Positions 1-8,374 of a DNA stretch of 19,810 nucleotides are shown here, piece by piece. Under the pieces are notes generated by a model. That model was given only the letters and a program-made list of their open reading frames with translations. It did no database searches and was not told the DNA's origin. The position numbers and the translations under genes were made by a program. The stretch covers positions 12,593 through 32,402 of the forward strand of contig MU647178.1 in NCBI GenBank assembly GCA_026770585.1, read 5' to 3'. Source of the DNA: Baffinella frigidus. Its lineage: Eukaryota > Cryptophyceae > Cryptomonadales > Baffinellaceae. Every line of letters begins with the position of its first letter. Positions within the stretch are counted from its first letter, which is position 1.

Positions 1-111
<111 letters not shown>

Positions 112-163
112 GGGGCCCACGAAGGAGGGGCCGGGCTTGTTGTGTGAGCGCGTCTCGGAGCCT

Positions 164-325
164 GGTTTAGGGTTTAGGGTTTAGGGTTTGGGGTTTGGGG
201 TTTAGGGTTTAGGGTTTAGGGTTTAGGGTTTAGGGTTCAGTGTTTAGGGTTTAGGTGTTAGGGTTTAGGGTTTAGGGTTTGGGGTTTGGGGGTTATGGTT
301 TAGGGTTTGGGGTTTGGGGGTACCG
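164..325 (+). repeat. Degenerate TTTAGGG telomere-like array
   Basis: About twenty heptamers of the GGGTTTA type, with variants GGGTTTG, GGGTTCA and TGTTTAG. The G-rich strand reads away from the left edge, the opposite of what a left chromosome end would show, so this is an interstitial array and not a telomere cap. It ends at a phrase (GGTGCTCTTGCC, about 331) that recurs near 705 and, altered, near 950. Confidence 0.85.
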
Positions 326-452
326 AAGGTGCTCTTGCCTTTGAAGGGAGTGGGGGTGTTGTTCCCGTGTACTGTGCGGCCCCAGATCTGAGGATGGGTT
401 TGGGGGTTGGGGATTTGAGTCACATGAAGAGCCTTTTCTTTAGGAACATGGT

Positions 453-675
453 AACTGAATGTGAGGAATTGCTATGGTTCAGTAGAGCGCTCGCGGAAAA
501 ACTTGGCCGATTTCAAGCAGAAACTTGTTCAGAAATCGAGAATTTTGTACCAGGGCGTGACATGTAAACAGTCCATATCAACGATTCTGGTACAAATTTG
601 AAAAAAAATCTCTCAAAATCGGCCAAGTTTTCCCGCAAGCGCTCGAACTGAGTAGGGAGAATTGCCATGGTTCAG
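453..675. mobile_element. Palindromic element bracketed by 30-bp direct repeats
   Basis: A 160-bp palindrome at 485-644 has terminal inverted repeats GAGCGCTCGCGG...CGCAAGCGCTC that continue inward through AACTTGGCCGATTT and its complement. TA precedes the left end. It sits between imperfect direct repeats at 453-482 and 646-675 (24 of 30 bases match, both ending GGTTCAG). There is no coding capacity. The ends resemble the GAGCGCTGTGCAGAG family at 11877, 13631 and 13921. Confidence 0.7.
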
Positions 676-812
676 GAAGTTGCTTCGGGGTTTCGGGGCC
701 GAAGGTGCTCTTGCCCTCGAAGGACGAGTGTATCATACATGCATAGACTGCATGCTAGATGTATAGGCGGTCAAATAGATGTATAGACTGCATAGTAGAT
801 GTATAGATTGTG

Positions 813-943
813 TAATAGATATAGTTAGAGTGTAGGGGAGCTTGTATAATAGATATAGTGAGGGTGTAGGGGAGCTTGTATAATGGATATAGTTAGGGTG
901 TAGGGGAGCTTGTATAATAGATATAGTTAGGGTGTAGGGGAGC
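813..943. repeat. 34-bp minisatellite, about 4 units
   Basis: Four head-to-tail units begin near 813, 847, 881 and 915. Each reads TAATAGATATAGTTAGGGTG followed by TAGGGGAGCTTGTA, with one or two substitutions. The preceding 763-812 holds shorter, degraded relatives (GATGTATAGACTGCA). Confidence 0.8.
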
Positions 944-975
944 AGCAGGTGCTCTTCCCCTTGAAGGTCGGGGTT

Positions 976-1088
976 TCATCTCCACAAACGTATTAATTAA
1001 TTGCTTTTGGTGCAACGAAATTTAATACACAAACGCTTTACTATTACTTTTATGAGCAAATCGTGTAGTAATTTTCGTTGCCAAAAGT
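976..1088 (-). mobile_element. TACTACAC-core palindromic element, 3' truncated
   Basis: It begins with the terminal repeat TCATCTCCAC, passes through ATTAATTAATTGCTTTTGG and the shared core (GTGTAGTAATTTTCGTTGCC at the far side), then stops: the outer right arm is missing and replaced by unrelated sequence. It lies in the opposite orientation to the complete copy at 1203-1342. A duplicated phrase GGTACCGTG(G/T)TGG lies at about 1099 and 1178 between them. Confidence 0.75.
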
Positions 1089-1202
1089 CCCGGTGCAACG
1101 TACCGTGTTGGTATTCATAAATGTGGTATTAACAACGGTGGCTGAAGGCAGGCTGTGACAAAGGTCTCTGGTGGCAGGTACCGTGGTGGCATTCATAAAA
1201 GT

Positions 1203-1342
1203 TAATCTCCATACAGGTATTAATTAATTGCTTTTGGCAACGAAAATTACTACACGATTTGTTCATAAAAGTAATAGTAAAGCGTTTGTGTAGTAAATTT
1301 CGTTGCACCAAAAGCAATTAATTAATACGTTTGTGGAGATGA
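1203..1342 (+). mobile_element. TACTACAC-core palindromic element, complete
   Basis: A 140-bp palindrome with ends TAATCTCCAT...GTGGAGATGA, A/T-rich arms (ATTAATTAATTGCTTTTGG and complement) and the shared core AAAATTACTACACGATTTG...CGTTTGTGTAGTAAATTT. It has no open frame of meaning. It is the best local reference for the same subfamily at 5236, 6514 and 11698, all 140-141 bp. Confidence 0.85.
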
Positions 1343-1569
1343 AAGTGTGTGATGGCGGGAAGACAGCTACATTCCTGCTGAAGCATTTCAGTTGCCCTGT
1401 TCTGGAGTGTCTACTCTGAATGTGTCTGACGGCGAGCCCTGTTTTTCTTCGTATACTGTTGTATACTCGGTGATATATGACTCTGGGTAGGTGACTCTCT
1501 AGAGCATCTTCTTGCTCTCGCGTGTCGTCTCCCAGACAACCCAGGCAGCGCTAGGGTTCCTTTCAACTA

Positions 1570-1712
1570 CCAACCCTCACGGCGTGGGCAAATCGACGGT
1601 TTTCAATTTGGGATTTCAAGGGGTTGCAGTCGGAATCCGACTTCAACAGCTCCAATTCCCCTTGAAATCGGGAAATGGAAAACCGTCGATTTGCCCAAGC
1701 CGTGAGGGTTGG
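1570..1712. mobile_element. CCAACCCTCACGG palindromic element
   Basis: A 143-bp element whose inverted arms of about 33 bp differ by one base near the end (CCAACCCTCACGGC(G/T)TGGG, then CAAATCGACGGTTTTC). Its centre holds a second hairpin (AGTCGGAATCCGACT). Related copies lie at 5692-5884 and 11181-11318. The short reading frames on both strands here are by-products of the palindrome. Confidence 0.8.
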
Positions 1713-1756
1713 GGGTGGTGTGGGTGCGGTGGTGGGAGAGATGGAGATAAACCTGA

Positions 1757-2170
1757 ACCCTGAACCCTGCACCCAAACCCTAAACCCTCACCCTATACCC
1801 TATAACACCGTACCGCGTCGGCGGGAATGTAGGAGTCGTCCGGCAGGGTCTTCTGCCACTTCGGCTTGAGTGACGCGGCCAAGCGTGCACTGGCCGGGTT
1901 GCTTTCTTGCGACTGCGACTGCGGCTGGGACAGAGACTGCGGGTGTGGGGTTTAGGGTTTAGGGTTTAGGGTTTAGGGTTTAGGGTTTAGGGTTTAGGGT
2001 TTAGGGTTTAGAGTTTGGGGTTTAGGGTTGAGGGTTGAGGTTTTCGGGGTTTGGGGACAGGGTTTAGGGGTTAGGGTTGCGACTGCACAGGGCGCACCGA
2101 TGGGTTAGGGGGATCAGTTGCGTACCCTAAACCCTAAACCCTGAAACCCCGACCCCCAAACCTTAAACCC
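1757..2170. repeat. Telomere-like arrays in both orientations
   Basis: CCCTAAA-sense motifs at 1757-1802 precede a GC-rich 140-bp spacer. An almost perfect GGGTTTA array follows at about 1947-2015 (nine consecutive units), then degenerate G-rich variants to 2080 and C-rich units at about 2124-2170. The switch of strand inside 200 bp makes the block partly self-complementary. No gene is seen here. Confidence 0.8.
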
Positions 2171-2293
2171 TAAGGACCTCCGATCTTATTGGCAGAGGCG
2201 CTCTGTCTACCGTTGGGGTGGGCGTTCTGTCCTCCGTTGGGACGGGCGTTCTTCCGAACAATGCACACGTGAATGTGTGCCACACCGTTTCAG

Positions 2294-2389
2294 CTACCGT
2301 AGGCCAAGACTTTTTGGTCCTAGGATCCCTCGGCCTACGGTAGGAGGTCCTAGGCAATGCCGTATGCCTAACTACCCCATTTTCGGTCA
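2294..2389 (+). mobile_element. CCTACGGTAGG-family palindromic element, partial
   Basis: It contains CTACCGTAGGCCAAGACTTT and, in reverse, CGGCCTACGGTAGGAGGTCC, and ends GCCTAACTACCCC, the terminal repeat of complete copies at 4884-5037 and 14424-14542. A stretch of over 40 bp starting GACTTTTTGGTCCTAGGATC is repeated without change near 19640-19682. Confidence 0.7.
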
Positions 2390-2574
2390 GTTACCCCATT
2401 AACACAAACAGGTTAGGCGATGAACACGAGGAGGGTCGAATTGTGCTGGTTCAGAAACAGACCTCTGCGCCAGAGCAACGGGTCTCTATCTCTGCCTTTT
2501 TGTGTGACCCAACCTCGGGTCTGATTCGGGCCGGGAGGAATTCGAAAGGCACGCTAGGGAGCTTCAGTAGTGGG

Positions 2575-2690
2575 CTGACCGACTTTTCTGAAGTCGACAT
2601 ACCGAGTCGGCGGTACAAACCCGTCAGCTTTGGAGCGTAAAAGAGCCCGGTCTGACTAAATTGGCGAGACCAAATAGCCTGAGACGGAGC
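2575..2690 (+). repeat. Dispersed repeat, copy 1 (second at 9036)
   Basis: TTGACCGACT/CTGACCGACT, GCGGTACAAA, AAAGAGCCCGG and CCAAATAG occur in the same order and spacing here and at about 9036-9152. The copies are clearly diverged. I see no terminal repeats or coding signal, so the nature of the repeat is unknown. Confidence 0.55.
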
Positions 2691-2772
2691 TAGGATCTCA
2701 CCGCATCGCCGGTGCAATGCTGCAACAATGCGCCGTTGCAATCCCGTTGCCCTCCACGCAGGGCTGGAGGGG

Positions 2773-2886
2773 GGGGGTATTTCAAAGTATTTTTTTGAGG
2801 GAAAATGGTATTCAAAAGTCAATTTTGAGAAAAAATGGCTCCAAGGGCAACCCAATGGCTCAAAGGGCGACCCTGAAATACCCCCA
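2773..2886. mobile_element. GGGTATTTCA palindromic element
   Basis: Ends are GGGTATTTCA...TGAAATACCC with a short palindromic interior (TTCAAAAGTCAATTTTGA; two GGCTC(C/A)AAGGGC blocks). A relative at 6333-6449 shares ATTCAAAAGTCA and GGCTCCAAG and ends GGAATACCCC. Confidence 0.65.
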
Positions 2887-2990
2887 CGTAGCGCCCTGTG
2901 TGGTGGTACCCCTAACCCCTTTCCCCCAACCCTCGCCTCACCAGTCCCGTGTCATTTCGCCGGACGTGAGGCTTTTCTTTCTTGGCGTGG

Positions 2991-3210
2991 AACGCGTTGA
3001 TGTTGCTTCCCGGCCCTTGCTTCTCGGGCGAAGGGTAGGAGCCCTCGAAGATGAACCGTGGAATGTAGGGGCCCTGCTCGGTGGAGAGGCGGGGTCAGAG
3101 GCAGGGTTGAGAGGCAGGGATAGAGAGGGGAACGCGTTGATGTTGCTTCCCGGCCCTTGCTTCTCGGGCGTGGGGTAGGGGCCCTCGATGACAAACCGCG
3201 GAACCCTAAA
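2991..3210 (+). repeat. Direct duplication, 140-bp offset
   Basis: Forty identical bases (AACGCGTTGATGTTGCTTCC onward) start at 2991 and again at 3131. Similarity continues more weakly through GGGTAGG(A/G)GCCCTCGA. The spacer contains a degenerate GGGGTCAGAGGCAGGG minisatellite. Long frames on both strands here come from GC-rich repeats and do not look like protein. Confidence 0.75.
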
Positions 3211-3222
3211 TCCTGAACCAGA

Positions 3223-3666
3223 CCTGAACCCTGCACCGCTCGCACCCACAGCTGCAAGAATCCTACACCATAAACCCGGGTTTAGGTTGTAGGACCTAAA
3301 CCCTAAACCCTAAACCCTAAACCCTAAAACAGAGCTGGAAGGCAAGTCCAAGACCGCGCACAGCGAAGCCTCGCGGTCCCAAAGCTCCCTGGGCAACAGC
3401 AAATCGGGCAAACGCTACAAGTTCGAAAAACACGGGCTCTGCTTCAACTCAGGCACCGCCCCTTTGCCGCGCGTCTCCACCCGACGGCTCAGGGTTTAGG
3501 GTGCAGGGTTCCGCCCGAGTTCATGCGTGTGAGCAGAAGGGAAAAGTCGGTATGGATCTTTTGACGTCGGACCAGAAACATAAATATTCTAGAGATGGCT
3601 CACCAGTGTGAGCAGATACGCATCAGTTCTCCGGTGTGGATGCACCGCAGGTGAAATGCAAGAGAC
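3223..3666 (+). repeat. Inverted repeat arm 1 (444 bp)
   Basis: It starts CCTGAACCCTGCACCGCTCG and ends GGTGAAATGCAAGAGAC. It holds a CCCTAAA run (3297-3327), an open frame (3332-3499) and a GACGTCGGACCAGAAACATA block. Differences from arm 2 are scattered substitutions and a few short indels, mostly in the telomere-like part. Confidence 0.9.
3332..3499 (+). other. Open frame inside arm 1, possible exon
   Basis: A 55-codon open stretch runs from GAGCTGGAAGGC to a TAG formed in the telomere-like GTTTAG. It encodes a basic, Ser/Lys-rich segment (ELEGKSKTAHSEAS..., then KSGKRYKFEKHG...) with no match I recognise. Possible splice borders flank it: CAG at 3330-3332 and GG^GTTTAG after about 3493. 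The other arm keeps it with only a few substitutions (G to V and T to A among them). Coding status is unproven: the arms may simply be young. Confidence 0.3.
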
Positions 3667-4009
3667 TAGGCAACAGCCCCGGGGCCCTGATCGAAGCGGG
3701 GTTAGAGAGGAGTGGAGAGGCGGGGTTGACGTCCAAAGGACGCTTCGCTGAGTGATCTGCTGACGGCCTGGTTACGTGCAGGGGGGGGCAAGGAGGTGCA
3801 GGAGTACTTCCCGCCAATTCAAACCTCGCTCAAGAACAAGATCCTACGCCTTGTTTGCCGACTTTTCTGAAGCTTGCCGACTTTTCTGAAACCCGCTACG
3901 GGAGGCCCTGATCGAAGCGGGGTTAGAGAGGAGTTGAGAGGCGGGGTTGGGAGGTGTGGTGGTAGACAGGGTTCGAGGCGGGGGTTGAGGCGGGGGCGAT
4001 AGGCGGGGT
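3667..4009 (+). repeat. GC-rich degenerate repeats
   Basis: The phrase GGCCCTGATCGAAGCGGGGT, continuing TAGAGAGGAGT, occurs at 3683 and 3904. CGACTTTTCTGAA is repeated at about 3860 and 3879. A loose GGCGGGGTTGAG motif recurs to about 4320. No convincing gene. Confidence 0.6.
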
Positions 4010-4113
4010 TATCCCGTAAGCGACCAACGGGCGAATAATCGTCCGTGGAAGCCCTAGGCAGGTCCTAGGGCCCTACGGTAGGGCGTATGCGCCTGCTGGT
4101 CACTTGAGGGATA
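4010..4113. mobile_element. TATCCCTTAAGTGACC palindromic element, copy 1
   Basis: Ends are TATCCCGTAAGCGACC...GGTCACTTGAGGGATA. The centre holds CCTAGGCAGGTCCTAGG and CCCTACGGTAGGGCGTATG. Copy 2 starts 20 bp further on. Confidence 0.75.
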
Positions 4114-4133
4114 GGCAGGGTTCGAGGCGGGGT

Positions 4134-4238
4134 TATCCCTTAAGTGACCAGGTGGTCAAATTTGACCACCAAGAGGTCCTAGGCAGGTCCTAGGACCCTA
4201 CGGTAGGGCGTATGAGCCTACTGGCCACTTAAGGGATA
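4134..4238. mobile_element. TATCCCTTAAGTGACC palindromic element, copy 2
   Basis: Ends are TATCCCTTAAGTGACCA...TGGCCACTTAAGGGATA, with the same CCTAGGCAGGTCCTAGG centre as copy 1. The 20-bp link between the copies (GGCAGGGTTCGAGGCGGGGT) resembles the sequence after copy 2, so element plus flank appear to have been duplicated together. Confidence 0.75.
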
Positions 4239-4732
4239 GGCAGGGTTGGAGGCGGGCCCGGAGGCAGGGTTGAGGGGTAGGGTGAGCGGCAGTGTTGGGA
4301 GGCGGGGTTAGAGAGGACGACGTCCTGTGAGGTGAAATCAGTCAAGACACCACATTATGGCTACGCGGAACGACTGTCTAGAATTTGGGAATTACGGTCA
4401 GCTCACAATTCGTCCCCACAATTGGCCACTTGCCGGCAGGCAGCGAGACGGGGATCACGCCAGGATGATCGAAACATCCACTTTTGACATCTTGCAAGGG
4501 AAACCCCTTGAGTCCTTAAGTCAACCACGTCGGATCTTACGTGGATAAGGCGTCGGTTTCCCTCGGTCAATCTGGCGTGGGAGGGAGGGGGGGAGGGGGT
4601 GCGAGGAATGAGTTGAGTGCGAGGAGTGAGATCAGCACGGTGAGAGAAAGGAGTGCGCGAAATGAGAGGAGTGAGAGGAGCGGAGAGCAGGGCGCGGAAA
4701 GGAAGTGCCGATCAGCGAGAGTGAGAGATCGT
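4239..4732 (+). repeat. Low-information stretch with purine-rich tract
   Basis: A short open frame at 4357-4548 (63 codons) has no recognisable similarity and no flanking signals. From about 4575 to 4700 the + strand is purine-rich with a GTGAGAGGAG-like degenerate repeat. I support no gene here. Confidence 0.5.
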
Positions 4733-4816
4733 CTTGCAGACACCCCAGATCTGGGGTATCTGGTCTTAAGTTGACAAAATCTTGGTACATAATCAACTTT
4801 TGGGAACAGGTCGAGA
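4733..4816. repeat. Inverted repeat with GACACCCCAGATCTGGGGT, arm 1
   Basis: This 84-bp segment matches 5726-5830 in reverse orientation. It includes the palindrome CACCCCAGATCTGGGGT and GGTCTTAAGTTGACAAAATC. Arm 2 carries the CCCCAGATCTGGGG palindrome twice in tandem, arm 1 once. Confidence 0.8.
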
Positions 4817-4835
4817 AGCAAGGGCCCCCACCTCC

Positions 4836-5100
4836 AACTTTCGCCGCTGATAGGGGGGGGCTCACCTCCGACTTTCATAGGCTAACGTCCTGAAACCCGG
4901 GTAGTTAAGCCTACGGTATTGCCTACGGTAGGCCGTAGGGGCCTAGGGGGGGGGTCCTACGAAAAATTAGGTCCTAGGAGCCCTACGGCCTACCGAAGGC
5001 AATACCGTAGGCCTAACTACCCGGTTTTCAGGACGTTGCCCTATTAACTTCCGCCGCTGATGGGGGGGGGGCTCACCTCCGACTTGCGCCGCTGATGGGG
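4836..5100. mobile_element. CCTACGGTAGG-family element between 39-bp direct repeats
   Basis: The palindrome at 4884-5037 has ends AACGTCCTGAAA...TTTTCAGGACGTT, then GGGTAGTTA(A/G)GCCTACGGT and complement. It lies between direct repeats at 4836-4874 and 5046-5085 (AACTTTCGCCGCTGAT, a G run, CTCACCTCCGACTT). A third partial repeat follows at 5081-5100. Insertion and local duplication appear linked, as at 453-675. Confidence 0.75.
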
Positions 5101-5235
5101 CAACTTCTTCTCCACGGAGCAATCCCTCTTCGCCGTCCCAAACCCCGCCGACGGCTGCGACCGGTACCCTGTGCCAGAAAGGGGTGAGCAAAGGTTACTC
5201 GAACAAAGGCCCAGGACGCCGTAGGAGCGTAAAGT

Positions 5236-5376
5236 TAATCTCCATACAAGTATGAATTAATTGCTCTTGGGCAACGAAAATTACTACACGATTTGCTTAT
5301 GAAAGTAATAGTAGAGCATTTTTGTAGTAAATTTCGTTACGCCAAAAGCAATTAATTAATACTTGTATGGAGATGA
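5236..5376 (+). mobile_element. TACTACAC-core palindromic element, complete
   Basis: A 141-bp copy with ends TAATCTCCATACAAG...CTTGTATGGAGATGA, same subfamily and orientation as 1203-1342. The core has decayed slightly (TTTTTGTAGTAAATTTCGTT). Confidence 0.85.
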
Positions 5377-5408
5377 AAGTAGGCCAATGCATGTGAGCCT
5401 CGAGCGAC

Positions 5409-5534
5409 CCACGCCAGAGTGGAGGAGGGTCTTGATTTTTTTCAAACCTTTTTGATAAGCTTCTTTGACTTTAGAAAGCCACTGTTTTGAGGGGAAATTG
5501 ACCCTTGGCAACCTCTTCCAAGAATCTGGCGTGG
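5409..5534 (-). mobile_element. CCACGCCAG...CTGGCGTGG element, 126 bp
   Basis: Ends are CCACGCCAGAGTGGAGG...AGAATCTGGCGTGG. A second member of exactly the same length lies at 18632-18757 in the other orientation, where it abuts an eIF5B acceptor site. Here no exon follows, so this copy shows what the element looks like away from the gene. Confidence 0.8.
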
Positions 5535-5691
5535 ACTCTACATCCACTGCCCATGAGAGAGAGGAACGTGCATTGAGGAGGGATCGAAGCCACCATGGCC
5601 ACCATGTGTTCCCTCGCGTGCAGGCCTTGTAAGATCAGGACCTAGACGCCAACCAACTCAGCCAGAGAGCCTCGCTTCTCGTTACACCCAC

Positions 5692-5884
5692 CCACCAACC
5701 CGCACGGGAGGACCAACTCCATTGATCTCGACCTGTTCCCAAAAGTTGATTATGTGCCAAGATTTTGTCAACTTAAGACCAGACACCCCAGATCTGGGGT
5801 GTCTGCACCCCAGATCTGGGGTGTCTGCAAGGTGAATTCGAGATCTGAAAATCGACGATTTGGTCTCTCCGTGAGGGTTGGTGG
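5692..5884. mobile_element. CCACCAACCC element with nested repeat
   Basis: Outer ends are CCACCAACCCGCACGG...CCGTGAGGGTTGGTGG, of the 1570 and 11181 family. The interior is occupied by the inverted-repeat arm at 5726-5830 (tandem CCCCAGATCTGGGG palindromes), consistent with one element having landed inside another. Confidence 0.65.
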
Positions 5885-5914
5885 ACGTCAGCCCCCCCAC
5901 ACACACCACGGAGG

Positions 5915-6150
5915 CCGGGTGCTGCGGCAGCTAGCAGGGGCGACGAGAGGACGGGCCCCGCCGGCAGGCTGGCGGAGGGGAGAGAGGGGAGGCAGAGAGA
6001 GGAGAGAGAACGGAGGGAGGGAGAGAGGGAGAGGAGAGGGAGGAGGGAGGAGAGAGAGGGAGAGAGAGGAGAGAGAGGAGAGAGAGAGGAGAGAGAGAGG
6101 AGAGAGAGAGAGGTGGTGCACCCGGGTGCTGCGGCAGCTAGCAGGGGCGA
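5915..6150 (+). repeat. (GA)n purine tract between 29-bp direct repeats
   Basis: The tract at about 5975-6112 is almost pure G and A on the + strand. It is bracketed by two identical 29-bp copies of CCGGGTGCTGCGGCAGCTAG plus CAGGGGCGA at 5915-5943 and 6122-6150. Such mirror-like purine tracts can form triplex DNA. The long translated frames across it are compositional. Confidence 0.8.
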
Positions 6151-6151
6151 C

Positions 6152-6290
6152 CTACTTTAGACGTGACCGGGAGCAATCATAAGTTGACACAAGGGAAGAA
6201 TGTACAGGATCCTGTACATTCTGCCAAAAGTTGACTCACGCCTACTGATGAGTTGACTTTTGCGATTGACCACCCTCAGGTCTAGCGTAG
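6152..6290 (+). mobile_element. CTACTTTAGACGTGACC element, copy 1 (139 bp)
   Basis: It begins CTACTTTAGACGTGACCGGG and ends CACCCTCAGGTCTAGCGTAG. An inner hairpin AGAATGTACAG GATC CTGTACATTCT is flanked by inverted AAGTTGAC / GTCAACTT-like motifs. Copy 2 (14870-15008, reversed) has the same length and keeps a paired hairpin with different bases. Confidence 0.8.
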
Positions 6291-6309
6291 GAGAGCGGGG
6301 TGGTGCACC

Positions 6310-6487
6310 CTCTCTTGTTGGGCGCAACCGAGGAGGGAGTATTCAAAAGTCATTTTTGATGGGAAATTTTCTCAAACCTCAATTTTTAGCACAAAAACGG
6401 CTCCAAGAAAGAGCCAACGGCTCCAAGAACGAGCATGGAATACCCCACCCAAGGGCCTGGAGTGGCTCTCTTGTTGGGCGCAACCGA
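6310..6487. mobile_element. GGGTATTC element between 22-bp perfect direct repeats
   Basis: The element at 6333-6449 is related to 2773-2886 (GTATTCAAAAGTCA, GGCTCCAAGAA, GGAATACCCC). It is bracketed by identical repeats CTCTCTTGTTGGGCGCAACC + GA at 6310-6331 and 6466-6487. The right repeat lies 16 bp past the element, so this is not a simple target duplication. Confidence 0.75.
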
Positions 6488-6513
6488 CCCCGTCCTCTCG
6501 CAGAGTATCATTC

Positions 6514-6654
6514 TAATCTCCATACAAGTATTAATCCATTGCTGTTCGGCTACGAAAATTACTACACGATTTGCTCATAAAAGTAATAGTAGAGCGTTTG
6601 TGTAGTAAATTTCGTTGCGCCAAAAGCAATTAATTAATACTTTTGTGGAGATGA
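6514..6654 (+). mobile_element. TACTACAC-core palindromic element, complete
   Basis: A 141-bp copy with ends TAATCTCCATACAAG...TTTGTGGAGATGA. The left arm has drifted (ATTAATCCATTGCTGTTCGG) while the core and right arm remain canonical. Confidence 0.85.
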
Positions 6655-6702
6655 ATTCAGTACCACTCAGGACCGGCGAGCGGCAGTGCTGTGTGCAATA
6701 AA

Positions 6703-7153
6703 GTCTCTTGCATTTCACCTGCGGTGCATCCACACCGGAGAACTGATGCGTATCTGCTCACACTTGTGAGCCATCTCTAGAATATTTATGTTTCTGGTCC
6801 GACGTCAAACGATCCGTACCGACTTTTCCCTTCTGCTCACACGCATGAACTGGGGCGGAACCCTACACCCTAAACCCAGAGCCGTCGGGCGGAGACGCGC
6901 GGCAAAGGGGCGGTGCCTGAGTTGAAGCAGAGCCCGTGTTTTTCGAACTTGTAGCGTTTGCCCGATTTGCTGTTGCCCAGGGAGCTTTGGGACCGCGAGG
7001 CTTCGCTGTGCGCGGTCTTGGACTTGACTTCCAGCTCTGGTTTAGGGTTTAGGTTTTAGGGTTCAGGGTTTAGGGTTTAGGTCCTACAACCTAAACCCGG
7101 GTTTGTGGTGTAGGATTCTTGCAGCTGTGGGTGCGAGCGGTGCAGGGTTCAGG
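6703..7153 (-). repeat. Inverted repeat arm 2 (451 bp)
   Basis: The reverse complement of arm 1 (3223-3666), from GTCTCTTGCATTTCACC to GGTGCAGGGTTCAGG. It includes the minus-strand version of the open frame (6870-7037) and telomere-like units at about 7040-7082. The telomere-like part is longer than in arm 1 and contains most of the differences. Confidence 0.9.
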
Positions 7154-7157
7154 CAGA

Positions 7158-8374
7158 TTCAGCAACGTCGGCGCGAGCAAGGTTGTGCCTGACACCTGAT
7201 GGCTGTACGTGAACCGTGTGTACAGAAGACGTAGAGGGTGGTAAAGAGCGACCTGTCATCTGTCAAGACAGACTCCACCTAACGCTCACCGCTGAGACCA
7301 CCATAGAAGGGTAGGAAGCGGGGATCCACCGTCAAGATCCAAGCTCATGCTCCGCTCCGCCGCCTCGTCCTGAGAACTCGCGTCCAACGAATGGTGGCCC
7401 GACGCGCTCCACTCCTGTGCGTTTTCCGTGGCGGCGGGAGGCGTGGTTCCGCGGGCATCGGCGATCACCAACCTCTGGATCTCCTGCGATACTCTGTGGA
7501 GAGAGAGAGAGCGTGCCTCAGAGGTTGCCCCAGGGTGCGTGGGACAGGGAATAGTTCAACGCCTCCCTGTCTTCTTACCCTCAGTCGCCAACCGCACGCT
7601 GCACCTCGCCTGTGGGAATCTGGACCAGGACCCTACGAAACCGAAACCTCTTCGAGCGAGGAGGGCGGAAACGGACTTGGAAGGCACGCGGCTGAGGCCG
7701 ACAGGGAGAGCATGCGGCGTCTCCCCCGAGACGGTCCCCGGCATCGACGGCGCGGAGCCCTCCTCCGGGCGTTGAAACGAATCCATCGCCCACCGGGCCT
7801 AACGGATTTGAGGATTCCAGAAAGCCATTCAGGAATGAACGCTTTTCTGCGGGGAACTCCGACGGTTTTGTCTCTCAAGAATCCCGTGGTCCTGGTCTCT
7901 TGGCGGGCCGGGGAGCGTGCTGTGTCGCTCTGAAACATGCACCGTGGCACCGAGCACGTGCTTGGTGAAGCGAGTGCTGCAGGAGGCGAAAACGAGAGGG
8001 CCTGCGGAAGGGAAAGTGCCGACAGGGACGTACATTTCTTGAGCATGCGGCGCGAGCCGCGAATCTCGAGCCAGGAGGGGACGGGAATCTCCAGGCGGGC
8101 CCCTCGCCCTCTGTGCGAGAAGTTGGCGCACCATCACAGATGCGCCACGATCCGGACGAATGCAGGCAGCGCGATCCGCAGAGAGCACTGGGGAGCAGGA
8201 ACCTCCCGAGCGCTGCTCTCCGCCATGGTCGTACTTCTATGCACCATGGGCGGAGTCGACGGTGGGTGCGGGATTGCGAGACCCCAGGGCATTTACCGGG
8301 TGCATCATGTGCCCCGTGTGCCGTCTCGAACCGCAGCCCCGGTCCTGGGACTGCGGCTCAAGGGTGGAGGGCAG
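7158..8374. other. GC-rich single-copy region, no gene recognised
   Basis: This is the longest stretch without obvious repeats. Overlapping open frames run on both strands (for example 7391-7933 and 7937-8593 on +, 7633-8046 on -). Their translations are Arg/Pro/Ser-rich and show no domain I recognise, as expected of GC-rich non-coding DNA. It could hold the 5' end, promoter or early exons of the eIF5B gene downstream. Confidence 0.4.

Larger units (their letters stand above)
3219..7157. mobile_element. 3.9-kb fold-back structure, possible non-autonomous transposon
   Basis: Arms at 3223-3666 and 6703-7153 are nearly identical in inverted orientation. The bases CAGA lie immediately outside both outer ends (3219-3222 and 7154-7157), as expected of a 4-bp target duplication. 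The interior has no long reading frame and is packed with smaller palindromic elements, so if this is a transposon it is a composite passenger. A segmental inverted duplication is the main alternative; four bases can match by chance. Confidence 0.5.

Noticed and set aside
164-325. Chromosome-end telomere
   Set aside because: The G-rich strand points inward and units are degenerate, with identical motifs scattered across the window.
4357-4548. 63-codon open frame MATRNDCLEFGNYG
   Set aside because: Short, isolated between repeats, without splice or promoter context or recognisable similarity.
5888-6121. Arg/Glu-rich and Leu/Ser-rich frames
   Set aside because: Translations of the (GA)n tract.
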